From the NCBI RefSeq assembly GCF_964204865.1, contig NC_135255.1:10755135-10819134 (forward strand): 64,000 nt of DNA, written 5' to 3'. Position 1 is the stretch's first letter; every line of letters starts with the position of its first letter. Below are positions 45,873-57,097 of the stretch, in pieces. The DNA is from Styela clava. Taxonomy: Eukaryota > Chordata > Ascidiacea > Stolidobranchia > Styelidae. The notes beneath the pieces were generated by a model. It made no database searches. It saw only the letters and a list, made by a program, of their open reading frames with translations, and had not been told where the DNA came from. The position numbers and the translations under genes are program-made.

Positions 45873-46045
45873 TTTTATTGCGGTCGCCATTATGACAGTC
45901 GCTGTTTGGAATGTCGCATACCTGATTACGTCGCTATTATGAAGTTGCCATTATGACAGTCGCTGTTTTGACAGTCGCTATCCGGCCTGGATACCAACTG
46001 TCGCATACTGCGGAAGTTATTATAGGATCGTTTGTCAGTCTAGAC

Positions 46046-46643
46046 CAGCGTTTCCCAAACTTTTTCGGCCACGGAACACTTACACTTTTTATCTCGCCTC
46101 GCGGAACACCAAAAAATGAAAGGGTAAAATTGATACAGAAAAACGGTGTAATGTAGCGGTTCCCAATGGATTCGCCGCGGCGAGCTGCCAAATGCGCCTC
46201 GAAAACTAACAGAATTGTGTTGAACGTACCTAAAATGTGGTTGAATTTTTTACATATTGCATTTATTTTAAATGTTTTATTGTTTTTTTATTTAAATGCT
46301 GTGTATATGAATCAATAAATTCCTTTTACCTTTGTATGTATTTTGTACATATCTCTAGACCTACTTGTTTGCCTATAGCAAAACCAAAAAAATTGCTGTA
46401 AACTCGAAAATGAACCTTAACAGTCGAAAAGCTAGGCCGACGGTTAACGAAAATACTACTACCCTATCTTAGTTAGTCCGCTAGTCCGTTAGGCCAACGG
46501 TGACACGAAATTGAACGGTCAGTTGGGGGGGCGACAACTTCATGATCCCTAGATCGCCATGGCGACCAATTTAGACGTATTTTTGATTCCTTGTCTACGG
46601 AACACTCCGAAGAAGCTCACGGAACACAGTTTGGGAAACGCTG
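46046..46643. mobile_element. 598-bp hAT-like element
   Basis: Perfect terminal inverted repeats CAGCGTTTCCCAAAC and a perfect 8-bp target duplication gtctagac (46,038-46,045 and 46,644-46,651). The duplicated locus has the clean empty site at 59,659-59,666. There is no transposase frame, so it was moved in trans. Confidence 0.93.
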
Positions 46644-47368
46644 GTCTAGACAGGCGATATTCCGCACTTCGTCGTTAAACCTTGGCAGCGGAAAAACTTG
46701 CATTAGTTACGTAATAATATGCTTTATCGGGCTTGACCGGACACAAATACTGTATGTGTATATTGTATTTGCGCATGTAAAGTACTGTATTCTTTCTGTT
46801 GTAAAACACACAACTGTTTCGAGGCAATTTTTGGGGGTATTTCAATAAAATTCACTCAACATCAGACGCGATCGACTGCTCGGGACGTGGCGATCGACGT
46901 GTTGGCCACCCCTGTTTTATATGATAATTTCTGTACGTATGTATGTTTATTCGTCTCGTAAAATCAATATAAAAGAGTTAATATTTATCAATATTGAAGA
47001 CGGGATGTATGCACGAGACCATACTGGCCTAAAACACACAAATGTGCGGCATGCACCATCTATCTCGTTCAGAATCAAATCGTTCCAGAACCCTAAGTCT
47101 GTCAACGAATAAACAGCGCTAATTATCTTGCATGACACGTTACAATCTTTAGCGACGTAATCTTCTTTAACGGGATTTCTATCATGTTTTCATGGAAATT
47201 ATAACGCATTCTTTGTTGGCTCAGTAGACAGCAAAAAAACGTTGAACATGACCAACGACGTCACCACATTATTTAACAATGATATATTTTAATCTTCACA
47301 TTGGATTCGAAACTGTTTTCCATTGACATTAATATTTTTCAGGAAAAATTAGTCTTCAGTTATTACAG

Positions 47369-47844
47369 CATGAATGTGTGACCTGCGGCCCGTGGGCCAC
47401 ATACGGCCCACAAGGAAAAGTTTTGCGGCCCGTGAGAAGTTCTAATTTTGAATAAATTTTTTCTTAAATTGGCAAATTGGCGTCATCGAATCTTCTTATC
47501 GAAGACAGACGAACACTCCAAAAATGGACTTCGAATTGCTAGCACTTTCATTGAAGCAAATTTGAAAAAGTAGTCGCGAAAAGAAGCTAGCTGCAAATTC
47601 CTCTTTGAATTCATTTGTAGTTGGTTGGTCAATAAATTTGAATAGCAGTTTTTTTCAGAAATTTATGTCTCTTCACTCATCATTTCTTCAAGAACCTCTA
47701 ATGATGCCATAGGACCAATACCAATAAGAAGCTATTTTTCGTGGTTGCAACTACTAGGGAGTTTATGTTAAATAAAGGTGGATCCCGCGGTTCCACCCAG
47801 TTATTTGTATCTGACCCTCTTGTACTAAAGTTTGCACACCCCCG
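47369..47844. mobile_element. hAT-like element (CATGAATGTGTGACC family)
   Basis: The ends match the 38,776 element, and the flanking octamers are tattacag and ctttacag. It is conserved in the duplicated unit at 60,399-60,875. Confidence 0.65.
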
Positions 47845-47944
47845 CTTTACAGAATGAAAGAAATGAAAAAGTAGTGGGATATTTAATATGAAATGAATTG
47901 TTTTATTGCGGCATTTTTGCTTGTTGATATACTGGTATGCACTG

Positions 47945-48015
47945 CATTAGGATTTCTATAAGGAGTGGACAAATCCCAAACATTTGGTGTCATAGTCAAT
48001 GTATATCCAGCATAT
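47945..48015 (+). pseudogene. SDR internal fragment, plus strand
   Basis: A decayed match to SEVDK..F..IVNV before the catalytic serine. It lies directly next to the cassette B end, as at 24.67 and 60.98 kb. Confidence 0.5.
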
Positions 48016-48105
48016 CTGCCTGCCCAATGTATTTCACCCTGGATAGGTAGTGGCAATAAGCGTTGAACTTCAGTTCTTTAGCACGCAATGCCAACTCATT
48101 TTGGT

Positions 48106-48387
48106 TCAAAGCATTAACCAGAGGGTCATCACGTCCATAAGATGTATTCCTATAAATAGTTCTTGCAACAATCCATATTCAACTGTTTGCTCCATTAATC
48201 TTAAATGGATAAACTTGTGATTGATGATTTGAATCGCAGTTACTTTGAAATCGTATGCTCTTGCAAATGCTAAGTTAATCCTGTTTGCCACACAGTCCGC
48301 TGAAAAATGTGACAGAAAACTGTTTTAATCACCTAAAACAATGAAAAACAATATTGCACAAAATACATGAGTATAGTGAGAAAGCAT
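48106..48387 (-). other. Candidate small secreted protein gene (cassette B) with 33-nt intron
   Basis: The ATG at 48,387 begins MLSHYTHVFCAILFFIVL, a signal-peptide-like stretch. A 33-nt segment at 48,300-48,332 has GTGATT...TTTCAG borders. Removing it joins the frame as ..VLADCVANRINLAF and lets it run to a stop at 48,106, for about 82 aa. The mature part contains YDFKVTAIQIINHKF. The 61-kb partner encodes almost the same protein with a few substitutions. No known family is recognised. A two-extra-intron model would switch to a downstream frame (NTSYGRDDPLVNALNQNELA). Alternatively this may be decayed non-coding spacer. Confidence 0.35.
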
Positions 48388-48917
48388 TGTTAGAATTTGC
48401 TTTTATATATAATAGGTCTTCTCGAATGGGGAAAACATTGTAATTTAGACACTTTTATTCTAAGCAAACAATGGGACTTTCAACTACCAGTTCTTTTGAA
48501 TAGCAAAGTAATGTATTTGACAAGAATATAACCTAGTCTAGTCTAATAGACACAGAAGCGAGTAAACTATCGAACTACAAGTAAAAATAGAAATAATCTC
48601 GTGAAAAAACTTTCTGACCCGGATGATTGACACGTGTCGTCAAAATATGATTAGCGCGGGTACGTTCTTGCAGCTCTATGGATGATTGGAGTCTAAACAA
48701 ATTGGCCCATTTACATCATGGTTTACACAACATTAGTTAGTTAAATTTATCTCCCTGACCGTAGGGACATCGCTCTCTTGTCCACCTGTAGCTTATCAAC
48801 CTTATCGTTAAATTACGGCACCCTACTCTACAGCCAATGCGACAATGCAAAGATTCGGTAAATAAAAAGAAGACAAAATGCCTGTTCGTCCAATCATGTT
48901 CAATATAACAATGTAAA

Positions 48918-49210
48918 CGAGAAGATCGGTCAGAGACCGAAGACTTATCGATCGAAAGTTAGGGGATCCCCCGAAACAGCGCTCTTACTCCATAGTGACA
49001 CCCTGCGTCCCATCACTAATTAATTAATAACTCGCTAATTATACTACATAATTCGCCCAAAATCGACAGGCTTCTGGTCCGAGATAAGATGAATGCACAT
49101 GCAAAATCTGGAGCAGATCCAATCTGGCTTCCGGGAGATATCATGTGCATCTAACAGACAAACAGACATACAAATACCTATCAACATACTTACCGATTAA
49201 AATCGATAAG
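48918..49210. mobile_element. Small TIR element (CGAGAA...CGATAAG)
   Basis: Same family as 24,105-24,444. The empty site appears at about 31,670 (caatgtaaattactggtgg). Only two or three CAGA-type units are present. Confidence 0.75.
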
Positions 49211-49479
49211 TAATTACTGGTGGATAAAATACATGGAATGGTTATGGTATTTTGTGAATATGATCAAATATAAATGTGTACCGATAACCACAAGCGTATA
49301 TGGGAACATTTTCATTTTATGGTCGCAATGAAAAATGCGGACTAGAAGCACGAAAGAAGTTTCGAACATTTAGTTATGATAAATATAAACAGATTATGAA
49401 ATATGACAAGGTAATAATTAAGTTAGGTCCAATTTTGTTTTATATACGTTGATACGAATAAATTCATGCGTTGTCAGTT

Positions 49480-49915
49480 TTTATATGATTACTTGGCTAG
49501 AATGGGTAGAACATACAAATAGTCTGTTCTTCGTTGACTAAAATCTAACGCATGAGTCGTCCTGGTGTATAGTTGCCGGTAATATTGGCGAATTTGCTCT
49601 TCGCAATTGAGTTTAAACCAGGGTTGGGAAGCTTGGCGTCCGCGCGGCATCCTAGGAAGCAGGGATAATATTTTTAATACGTAATACCAAGTCCAATGCC
49701 TGAAACAATGGGGCATGGCGTCAAAAAATGTTTTCATGTAAATTTCTGTCGGCCTAAACCAATCCGTATTTAGCAATTTAGTCAATAAATCTTTAAATGA
49801 CAAACTTCATGAAAGACGTCATGATTGATTTTATTTGCAACAGCGTAGTAAACAGTATTGGAGTATTTGCGTTAGACTGGTATACGCCACACCCACTATT
49901 TGCTTATATAAAGAG
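49480..49915 (-). repeat. Cassette A with TATA-like block
   Basis: It holds CCACACCC and TTATATAAA near 49,888-49,913, and a minus-strand open stretch of about 104 codons to 49,489 (DAMPHCFRHWTWYYVLKILS and beyond). The frame starts at TTG with a stop just upstream, so no ATG start is available. Confidence 0.45.
49903..49913. promoter_or_regulatory. TATA-like core conserved 3' of every intact SDR gene
   Basis: TTATATAAA (plus) / TATATAAGC (minus), usually with CCACACCC about 15 bp to its left. Equivalents lie near 11,469, 17,091, 21,446, 26,814, 43,347, 56,691 and 62,919. The direction is undecided: minus would serve the cassette, plus would give antisense transcription across the SDR gene. 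Confidence 0.4.
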
Positions 49916-50105
49916 CTTTTTCGAAATAAAAATCAGTTTGATTTTAAGGCTTTTATTTTAACATCAGTTTAACGAGTATGGTTAAATTGATAAAGAGAAG
50001 ATAATATAAACTTGTAAGTGACAAGATAATATATTTGATATACATAACATAGCGTAACACTCAGAACAAATGATAAAATAAAAATATGAAGTTATATGTT
50101 CATCC

Positions 50106-50867
50106 TCACAATCCACCTGAAACTTCCAGACAAGCCCCATTGACATATGAACTATCATTGGATGCCAGAAACAAACAGGCATTTGCTACTTCTTCTGGTT
50201 TTCCCAATCTTTGCATTGGTGTTTGTGCTACAATATTTTCTTTAAAACTTTCCGGCGCACCTCCAATCGCAGGAGTTTGAATCATTCCTGGCAAAACAGC
50301 ATTGCAGCGTATTTTTTGTTGTGAATACTCCGATGCGACACATTTCGTTAATCCAATTATACCAGATTTACTCGATGAATATCCAGCAAATAATGGGAAA
50401 CCTCTTATGCCTAACATGCTGGATACATTGACTATGCAACAGAAACTTTGGTCTTTGTCCACATCTGATAGTAATTTCACAAATTCTTTGACCATCAGAA
50501 AATATCCTTTTAAATTTATTTTCATAATTTCATCAAAATCTTCAATTTTGAATTCATCAATGATATCAGTTTTGACTATCGCTGCGTTATTCACAAGAAT
50601 TGTGGTCTTTCTGCCGATCTGTCTCGTTGATTCTTTAAAAGCTCTTGCTACTTGCTCAGCAGAGCTTACATCAGCTTGTATTATGCAGTGCTTATTTCCA
50701 TGATTTATTGGCAAAGTATTCATTGTTTCAGAAAGTCTTCGAAGGTTCCGGCCCAGAATTGCAACACTAGCTCCTTCCCTGGCAAAAACTTGACAGATCG
50801 CCCGACCTATTCCACTACTACCACCGGTTACAATAGTACATTGACCTGCTAGTCTTCCTTGCGACAT
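50106..50867 (-). CDS. HSD17B8-like short-chain dehydrogenase/reductase, copy 6 (B-type)
   Basis: An intact 253-aa SDR ending EVSGGL. TGGSSGIG 14-21, ILGRNLRRL, N118, S150, Y163 and K167 are kept, with YSSSK as the active-site motif. Two departures: the usually invariant NNAG at 93-96 reads NNAA (G96A), and the Met after QTP is missing (QTPAIGGAPESFKENIVAQ). Both sit near the cofactor or the substrate lid. It differs from its duplication partner at 63.1 kb at 11 residues, against only four for the A-type pair. AATAAA lies at 49,952-49,957. Probably active, but specificity may be altered. Confidence 0.92.
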   Translation of the reverse strand: MSQGRLAGQCTIVTGGSSGIGRAICQVFAREGASVAILGRNLRRLSETMNTLPINHGNKHCIIQADVSSAEQVARAFKESTRQIGRKTTILVNNAAIVKTDIIDEFKIEDFDEIMKINLKGYFLMVKEFVKLLSDVDKDQSFCCIVNVSSMLGIRGFPLFAGYSSSKSGIIGLTKCVASEYSQQKIRCNAVLPGMIQTPAIGGAPESFKENIVAQTPMQRLGKPEEVANACLFLASNDSSYVNGACLEVSGGL

Positions 50868-51751
50868 TGTGATACGAAGATGATTGAGTGTTTTCCGGAT
50901 TGAAACCCACTAAATGCCTACCCTCACATATAACTCTTTATTTTAAACAGAAATATTGCTTTTTTCTTTAGTTTTTAAAAATATAATTTAATAAATGATG
51001 CTTTCCGAGACCTTACGTATATTACGTATTTTATATAGGAGTCAAGTTTATATGTTATAAAAAATGAGCCTGCGTTTCTTTATGTACCTGTTCATTGCTG
51101 ATTGATTGGGACGATTTGTTATATTGAATAATTCGTTTCTACCTTTGAAATTGGAAAAATTTTCATGGAAGAATAAATGTTCAACTTTCGTTTGTATTTG
51201 AGCTATCGGACTCACTAGAACATTTAAATGTTGTCCATGAGGTTCAGACAGAGTTTACGATTTCAGACTCGAAAATTTGTCATTTTGGTTGAGTTTTTAA
51301 AAACAGTTTGAGCAGCAATGTTTTCAACAAACAGACAGATTGATATAAATCTAATTTCGAATTCAAAATCTAATTTATCATATAATGTTTAGCACAGTAC
51401 AGTTTTTTATTTATATTATCCAATGCTGTTTTCATTTTCATAACAAGGTGGGAAACCCGGGAAGAAATTTTTTCTCGATTTACAGATATAAATAAATAAA
51501 TTAGCAGGATGGATGATCTTCCCATCCAAACTCTATATACAACAAAATACAGTACTTACTTCGTAATCGAACAAACTTTTGTAAACTCGAAATTTGAGAA
51601 ATCGCGTTTCAGAGGTTAAAGATTGTATCTGTCGCTGAAAGGCTTTTACTTTCATTTTTTTTCTGTGGGCTTTATTGTTTTCGTTTTTTACTTGACTGTG
51701 GAAAATTTCATAGCCGTACAGCTTCGTTTTTGTTTTCGTATCCATATATAT
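50868..51751. other. 5' flank of copy 6
   Basis: Conserved SDR upstream flank, homologous to 36,462-37,279 and 44,279-44,995. No gene. Confidence 0.5.
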
Positions 51752-52633
51752 CAGGAGTGGCCAAACTGCTTTCGGCCGCGATCGACTAAAATCTTCAAAA
51801 TAGATCGCGATCGACTGATCGGTAATAAGGTCCTACACAAAAACGAATGGGCACTGACTGTGCAGATAACTGCACACACGCATACAAAAAATTGCACCGC
51901 TGCCAATAAGAAGTCTTTGTGGGCACATAATTATTGAAATCGACACAAAATTTATATTTGCTATGTTCCATTTAAGTTGTTGATTTGATTATTTAATTGC
52001 GCCCGGAGTAAATATTTCACTATTTATTTCAGATTTATTTAAATCATACGATTAAGACAAAGGGGGTGCTTATTTTCTATTCGTGAGTGTTGAATATTCT
52101 CCAAGAAACCTTCCATGTATTATCCAAACAACGAAAAATATATATTCTCAAACCATGAATGTTACATGACTGCTCAAACTTCAGTATCTAATTTACATTT
52201 TCCTTCAAACGCGATTCTTCGCTTGCTTAGAATTAGAACAAATTAGGCATTTTAATGCCACTGCTACCATTGCGAATAAATTTTATCTCACTACTCTTGG
52301 AGTAAGACAAAAACTCTCGCACACTGCGGAAGTTATTGTAGGATCGTTTGTCAGACTAGACACGCGATATTCCGCACTTCATCTTTAAACCTTGGCAACG
52401 GAAAAACCTCCATTTTTTACGTAATATTATGCTTAATCTGGCTTGCCCAGACTTAAATACTGTATGTGTATAACTGTATATTGTATTTTGCTCATGCAAA
52501 GTACTGTATTCTTCCTGTTGTAAAACACACAGCTGTTTCGAGGCAATTTTGGGGGGTATTTCAATAAAGTTCACTCAACATCAGGCGCTATCGACTGCTC
52601 GAGAGGTGGCGATCGACGTGTTGGCCACCCCTG
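51752..52633. mobile_element. 882-bp CAGGAGTGGCC...CACCCCTG element
   Basis: The cleanest copy of this family. It has inverted ends CAGGAGTGGCCAA and TTGGCCACCCCTG with nearby GATCGAC words in both subterminal regions, flanked by atatatat / ttatctat. There is no transposase. Copies with nested insertions lie at 37,280, 44,996 and 58,559. Isolated termini are at 7,182 and 35,955. Confidence 0.75.
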
Positions 52634-52799
52634 TTATCTATATAGAATCATTTCTGTCTCGTTCAGAGTCAAATCATTCTAGAACTGTAAGTCAGTTGGC
52701 ATTGAAACAGCGCTAATTATCTTGCATGGCACATTACAATCTTTAGCGGCGTAATCTTCTTTAACGGAATATATATTATGTTTTCATGGACATTCGCAT

Positions 52800-53050
52800 T
52801 GAGATCGCATCAGAGTTTATTCAAAGCACAAAATCCACTGCAATGCTTTTTTACCAGGAATGATTCAGCTGTCCATGATTGAAGGTGCGCCGGAAAGTTT
52901 TAAAGATAATATTGTTGCGCAAACCCCAATGCAAAGTTTGGGTAAACCAGAAGAAGTAGCAAATGCCTGTTTGTTTCTGGCATATAATGGAAGATTATAT
53001 GTCAACGGGGCTTTTCTTGAATTTACATTTGGATTGAGGTCATGAACCTA
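52800..53050 (+). pseudogene. SDR 3' fragment, plus strand
   Basis: From 52,860 the plus frame reads MIQLSMIEGAPESFKDNIVA, TPMQSLGKPEEVANACLFLA and VNGAFLEF, matching residues ~195-250. Upstream it joins repeat sequence that also flanks the inverted fragment at 35.8 kb. It marks the left edge of duplication copy 2. Confidence 0.82.
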
Positions 53051-54065
53051 GTATCACATTAATTTTATTAAAACATTTCATTGCCGTGTCACCCATTTTT
53101 GTCTATTTTATATAGAAGACACCAAAGGCATCTTGGGCGTCTTAAATTAGCAAAGAGGGCCATGCTCGGATACACGCACACGAAAGTCGCAGTCTAGCAA
53201 TAAGAAATAAAGATTGTTCCCTTTTAATTAAAACGAAATAGCAAATTTGTCCCACATGACTCAGTGGCATATTCTTCCATCTGTAAGGATAAAATTTTAA
53301 AATGAATTGGTGTATTAGTTGCAGAGCAAATTGCTTTTTTGCAAAAATACAACAATAACAACATCAAAAATAAAGCCAAACGCTTCAAAGTGTCTCATAA
53401 ATATTTCGTGTCCTATGAACGGCAGAAGCTTTTAACAGAAATCATTTATCAGCAACTGAAAAGACGTTCACTCTTGTCGTTATCATGTATAATGTATTTG
53501 AATATGCATGTAGGAAAAATATCAATTTTTGCTATTTTAAGCGATCAGAACTGCAGTCATGTTTCATAACCTTACTGAATAGAATAAATGAAAGGTCTAC
53601 CGAGGAAGGTTCGGATTTCCTTTAAAATTCCGTTCGAAAACATAATTCTTAATCTTTATTCTTGCAAAATGAATTATTCATATCGTCAAAGACAGTAAAT
53701 GACAGCACTATGTGGTTTTGTTGGTGAATGTGAAACCTATAGATGCGGTAATAGAAAATGCCTGTTTGTCCGTGACTATTCCATATGCGCATGGAAATTA
53801 CTAGTGAATAAAATGCATTTCCATAAATAGTATTTTTATTTCATAAAAATCGTTAATGGCGGCCTTGTATGTCCTGGTGTTTTAAGAGTTCGATCAAATA
53901 TCAATTTGTACTGAAAACACAAGTGTAGCTGGGAAAAGTTTCATTTTATGATCACAAAATTTAAGGACTGGAAGTCAGCTATGATTTAAACAGATTATGA
54001 AATATCACAAATTTATAACTAGACGAATACGGTCTATGTTCGATATTTACCAACATGTTATTTTT

Positions 54066-55110
54066 GGACACGTAGAGGACCTATGGATCGTTTCAATATT
54101 ATGTTGTTAGACACTTTAGTGGACATAACGATGGTTTCAATATTATGTTGTTGTTATTGTTCTTCTTCGTCATCATCATTATAAAATCGCTTTTCTCTTC
54201 GAATACTGGACCAATTGCTTTGAAATTTTCAGTGGTTGAAGTTTGATTTTTTCCCCAGAAAGCTATTACTTTCATTTATTCTTAAATTTTCTATGGATCC
54301 TATGAAATGTGATATTTCATTCAAAATTTCGCTGTTTTAAAATTTACCCATGGGAACACTGTTTTGAAACTTATTTCAAGCGGTTGCGTGATCAAGCCTG
54401 CAGGTACGGTACTGCTCAGTTACCGTACCAGTGTGAAATTGACTTATTAGACATGTAGTGGACCTATGGATCCTTTCAATATTATGGTGTTGCACTTTGA
54501 CACTTTTTGGACACCTAGTGGAAAATCTAAAAAGTCGCTTTTCTCTTTGAATACTGGACCAGTTGCTTTGGAATTTTTAGGGTTTAAAGATGTACTTTTT
54601 CTCCAGAAAGCTATTACTTTTATTTATTTCAAAAGTTTTTGTTGGCTCTGTGAGATTTGTTTTTGTTTGCTATGACGTCACCGGACGTTCTGCGAACGCA
54701 TATGCTGGCACTCCTCTTCATGTCTTCTGATCACGTGCCATCGAACGTCGGTGGTTCGTATTAAAATCCTTGCTTTGCTAAGATTTGAGGAATGGTGAAT
54801 GGCGAATAGTGTCGTACTTAGTGTCAATGGACACGTTTAGTGGACATAACGATCGTTTTGTTGTAATGTTGTTCTTTGACACTTTTTGGACATTGAAATT
54901 TTTAAAATCCGCTTTTCTCCTTGATCACTGGACCAATTACTTTGAAATTTTTAGTGATTAAAGATGAAATTTTTCTCCAGAAGGCTATTACTTTAATTTG
55001 TTTCAATTATTTCTGTTAGTTCTTTGAGATTTGTTTTTGTTTGATATGACGTCACTGAACGTTCTGCGGACGCATATCACGTGCCATCGAACGTTGGCGT
55101 GACGGCGGAT
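54066..55110. repeat. Three ~375-bp tandem units, duplicated
   Basis: Counterpart of 40,731-41,770 with few differences. Confidence 0.75.
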
Positions 55111-55203
55111 TCTGAAAGTCGTTGCTACTCGAAAATCCCAAGTTTTTCGAGGTTACCGGAGAATGGCGGTGATGCTAAAGGTACGGTAGACCATACTGTA
55201 CTG

Positions 55204-55348
55204 CTTCGCGGGTGTGAATATATTTGTAGACTGTGGCCTAAAGGTACGGTAAACCGTACCGGTACTGTACTGCTTCGCTTGGTGTGAATATATTTGTAGA
55301 CTGTGGTCGAAATGCTTCGCTTGGTGTGAATATGTTTGTAGACTGTGG
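55204..55348. repeat. Minisatellite, duplicated
   Basis: Counterpart of 41,858-42,002 with the same three units. Confidence 0.75.
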
Positions 55349-56416
55349 TATCTGCTGTTATAATACCGTGATAAATCGAATAAGTTGGTTTTGCAAAGAA
55401 GAAGCGTCTGGCATTACAGGTAGGAGGGGGAATAGGGGGGTGCACATTTCCAATACGTCGATAATATCTTTGTCAACTAATTTGCGACCACCGTGTTTTG
55501 TCTGTTTGATTGCTGTGATGTGGTGCTTTGTTTATACAGGTACTGGTAAGTCACCGCATATAATCTGTATTATTACCAGATTCGGAATACGGACTTATGA
55601 ACCTGTAAAAATTTATTTCATGCCAAAGAAGTTATTTAATAGAAACATGATTTACTCTACGGATAAATAAGTGGGTTTGTAAAATACAAGTAACATCATG
55701 ATGATAATATCGTGAAAAAACTTTCTGTGCGCCGTTTCAATATTCTAGGTACGGCGTTACACTTGAAAGATGATTGGAGTCTAAACGCCCTTTTGAAACC
55801 TCAACAGACAGCAAAAAAACGTTGAACATGATCAAAGACGTCACCACATTAATTAATAATGACCTATTTTAAATTTCACATTGGATTCAAAACTGTTTGC
55901 TGACATTGACATTATTATTTTTCGGGATTAAGTAGACTTCATATCTTACAGCATAGATGTGTGACCTGCGCACACAAGGAAAAATTGTGCGGCCCAAAAG
56001 AAGTTCCAATTTTGAATAGTGTGGGGCCCGCCAAACGAGTTTTCAATTTTGTTTAATCTAGTTCGTGCAAGCAATTCCAATGTCCTTGCAAAGACTATAC
56101 CTAGGACCAATTTCCTATTTATACCACTGACGTTTCAACACCCTAATAGCTAGCTTGTGCAAAGCGAACAACGCGATCCACAAAGCTTTTACTTGCTGAG
56201 CAGCGATCAAATTAAGGAAAGTACAGAGCATAGGCTAATGAAAAAAATGGCAAGAATGGGAAATTGAAGGTTAGGCTTTCATCTACATAATTAAGCACAG
56301 CATATAAAATTGTAAATATTTGCACTATTCTGCCTAATGAGTATTATAGGATCTGTGTTTAGAGCACAACACTGTGATTTCAATTCAAATTTGAGAGACG
56401 GAAAACTGAAGATCTT

Positions 56417-56705
56417 CTAGCCTTGGTCTGTATTTGTTTTTAATGTACGATAACGCAGAAAACGTCCTTTAACATAAGTGGTAAGCAACAAGTGATACAA
56501 GCTCGATGCTTTAATTAACCAATAGATCCTCGCGTTCACAAGATTCATGTAAATTCTTCTTGCCATAAACCAAATAATATTCAATCCTTTGCTCAATAAA
56601 TGATGAACTACATTCAAATACTTCATGATTTGTGATGTTAATCGCAATAGCATAGTAAACACGCAGTATTCGCTTGATACTGTTATTTGCTTATATAAAT
56701 TGTGA
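56417..56705 (-). repeat. Cassette A' with short open frame
   Basis: The TATA-like TTTATATAAGC near 56,691 is followed on the minus strand by MLLRLTSQIMKYLNVVHHLL and about 55 further codons to a stop at 56,417. This is the most complete version of the frame also seen at 21.2 kb. Its basic, leucine-rich composition gives no family match. Confidence 0.4.
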
Positions 56706-56833
56706 TTTTGAAGCTTTTTATATAAGCAACTAGGAATTAATAATAAGAGCATAATTTAAAATTGTAAGCAATGAGTTAAATTAGATATATATATATATAA
56801 CATAGATTGGCTCGCCGAACGAATCCCAAAATA

Positions 56834-57078
56834 ACAAGAGAGCTATGCTCAAATATATAGACACGTAGCGTCACCTGATGGCAATAATTTTGATGACGTC
56901 GTAGAAAGAAAAAAAAAAGTAATAGCCTTCTGAAGGAAATTTTTATCTTTAACCACTGAAAATTTCAAAGCAATTGGTCCAGTAATCAAAGAGAAAAGCG
57001 ACTTTTTAAAAACGTGTCAAACAACAAGAACAACTACAACATAATATTGAAATGATCGCTATGTCCACTACGTGTCCA
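56834..57078 (-). mobile_element. 244-bp inserted repeat unit
   Basis: Present between copy 7 and its cassette but absent at the matching position of copy 1 (about 43,485). On the minus strand it reads as a single unit of the ~375-bp family (GGACACGTAGTGGACATAGC, CGCTTTTCTC, GGACCAATTGCTTTG). Inverted GACACGTAGYG lies near both ends. Confidence 0.7.
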
Positions 57079-57097
57079 AAAATATGAAATAATTTGT

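Larger units (their letters stand above)
44996..46914. mobile_element. CAGAAGTGGCC...CACCCCTG element with two nested insertions
   Basis: A longer member of the family at 51,752. Its interior includes the ACAGCGAC/GTCGCTGT cluster (about 45,570-45,980). A 157-bp element (45,716) and a 598-bp hAT-like element (46,046) are inserted in it. The right end is GTGTTGGCCACCCCTG. Confidence 0.65.
39460..52790. repeat. Segmental duplication, copy 1 (~13.3 kb)
   Basis: This unit is repeated directly from 52,800 to the window end. Offsets between matching landmarks are 13,343 (SDR fragment), 13,346 (41,735/55,081), 13,587 (A-type SDR) and 13,003 (B-type SDR). The offset changes are explained by a 244-bp insertion in copy 2 and a 598-bp hAT insertion in copy 1. 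Each unit carries one A-type and one B-type SDR gene. Confidence 0.9.
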
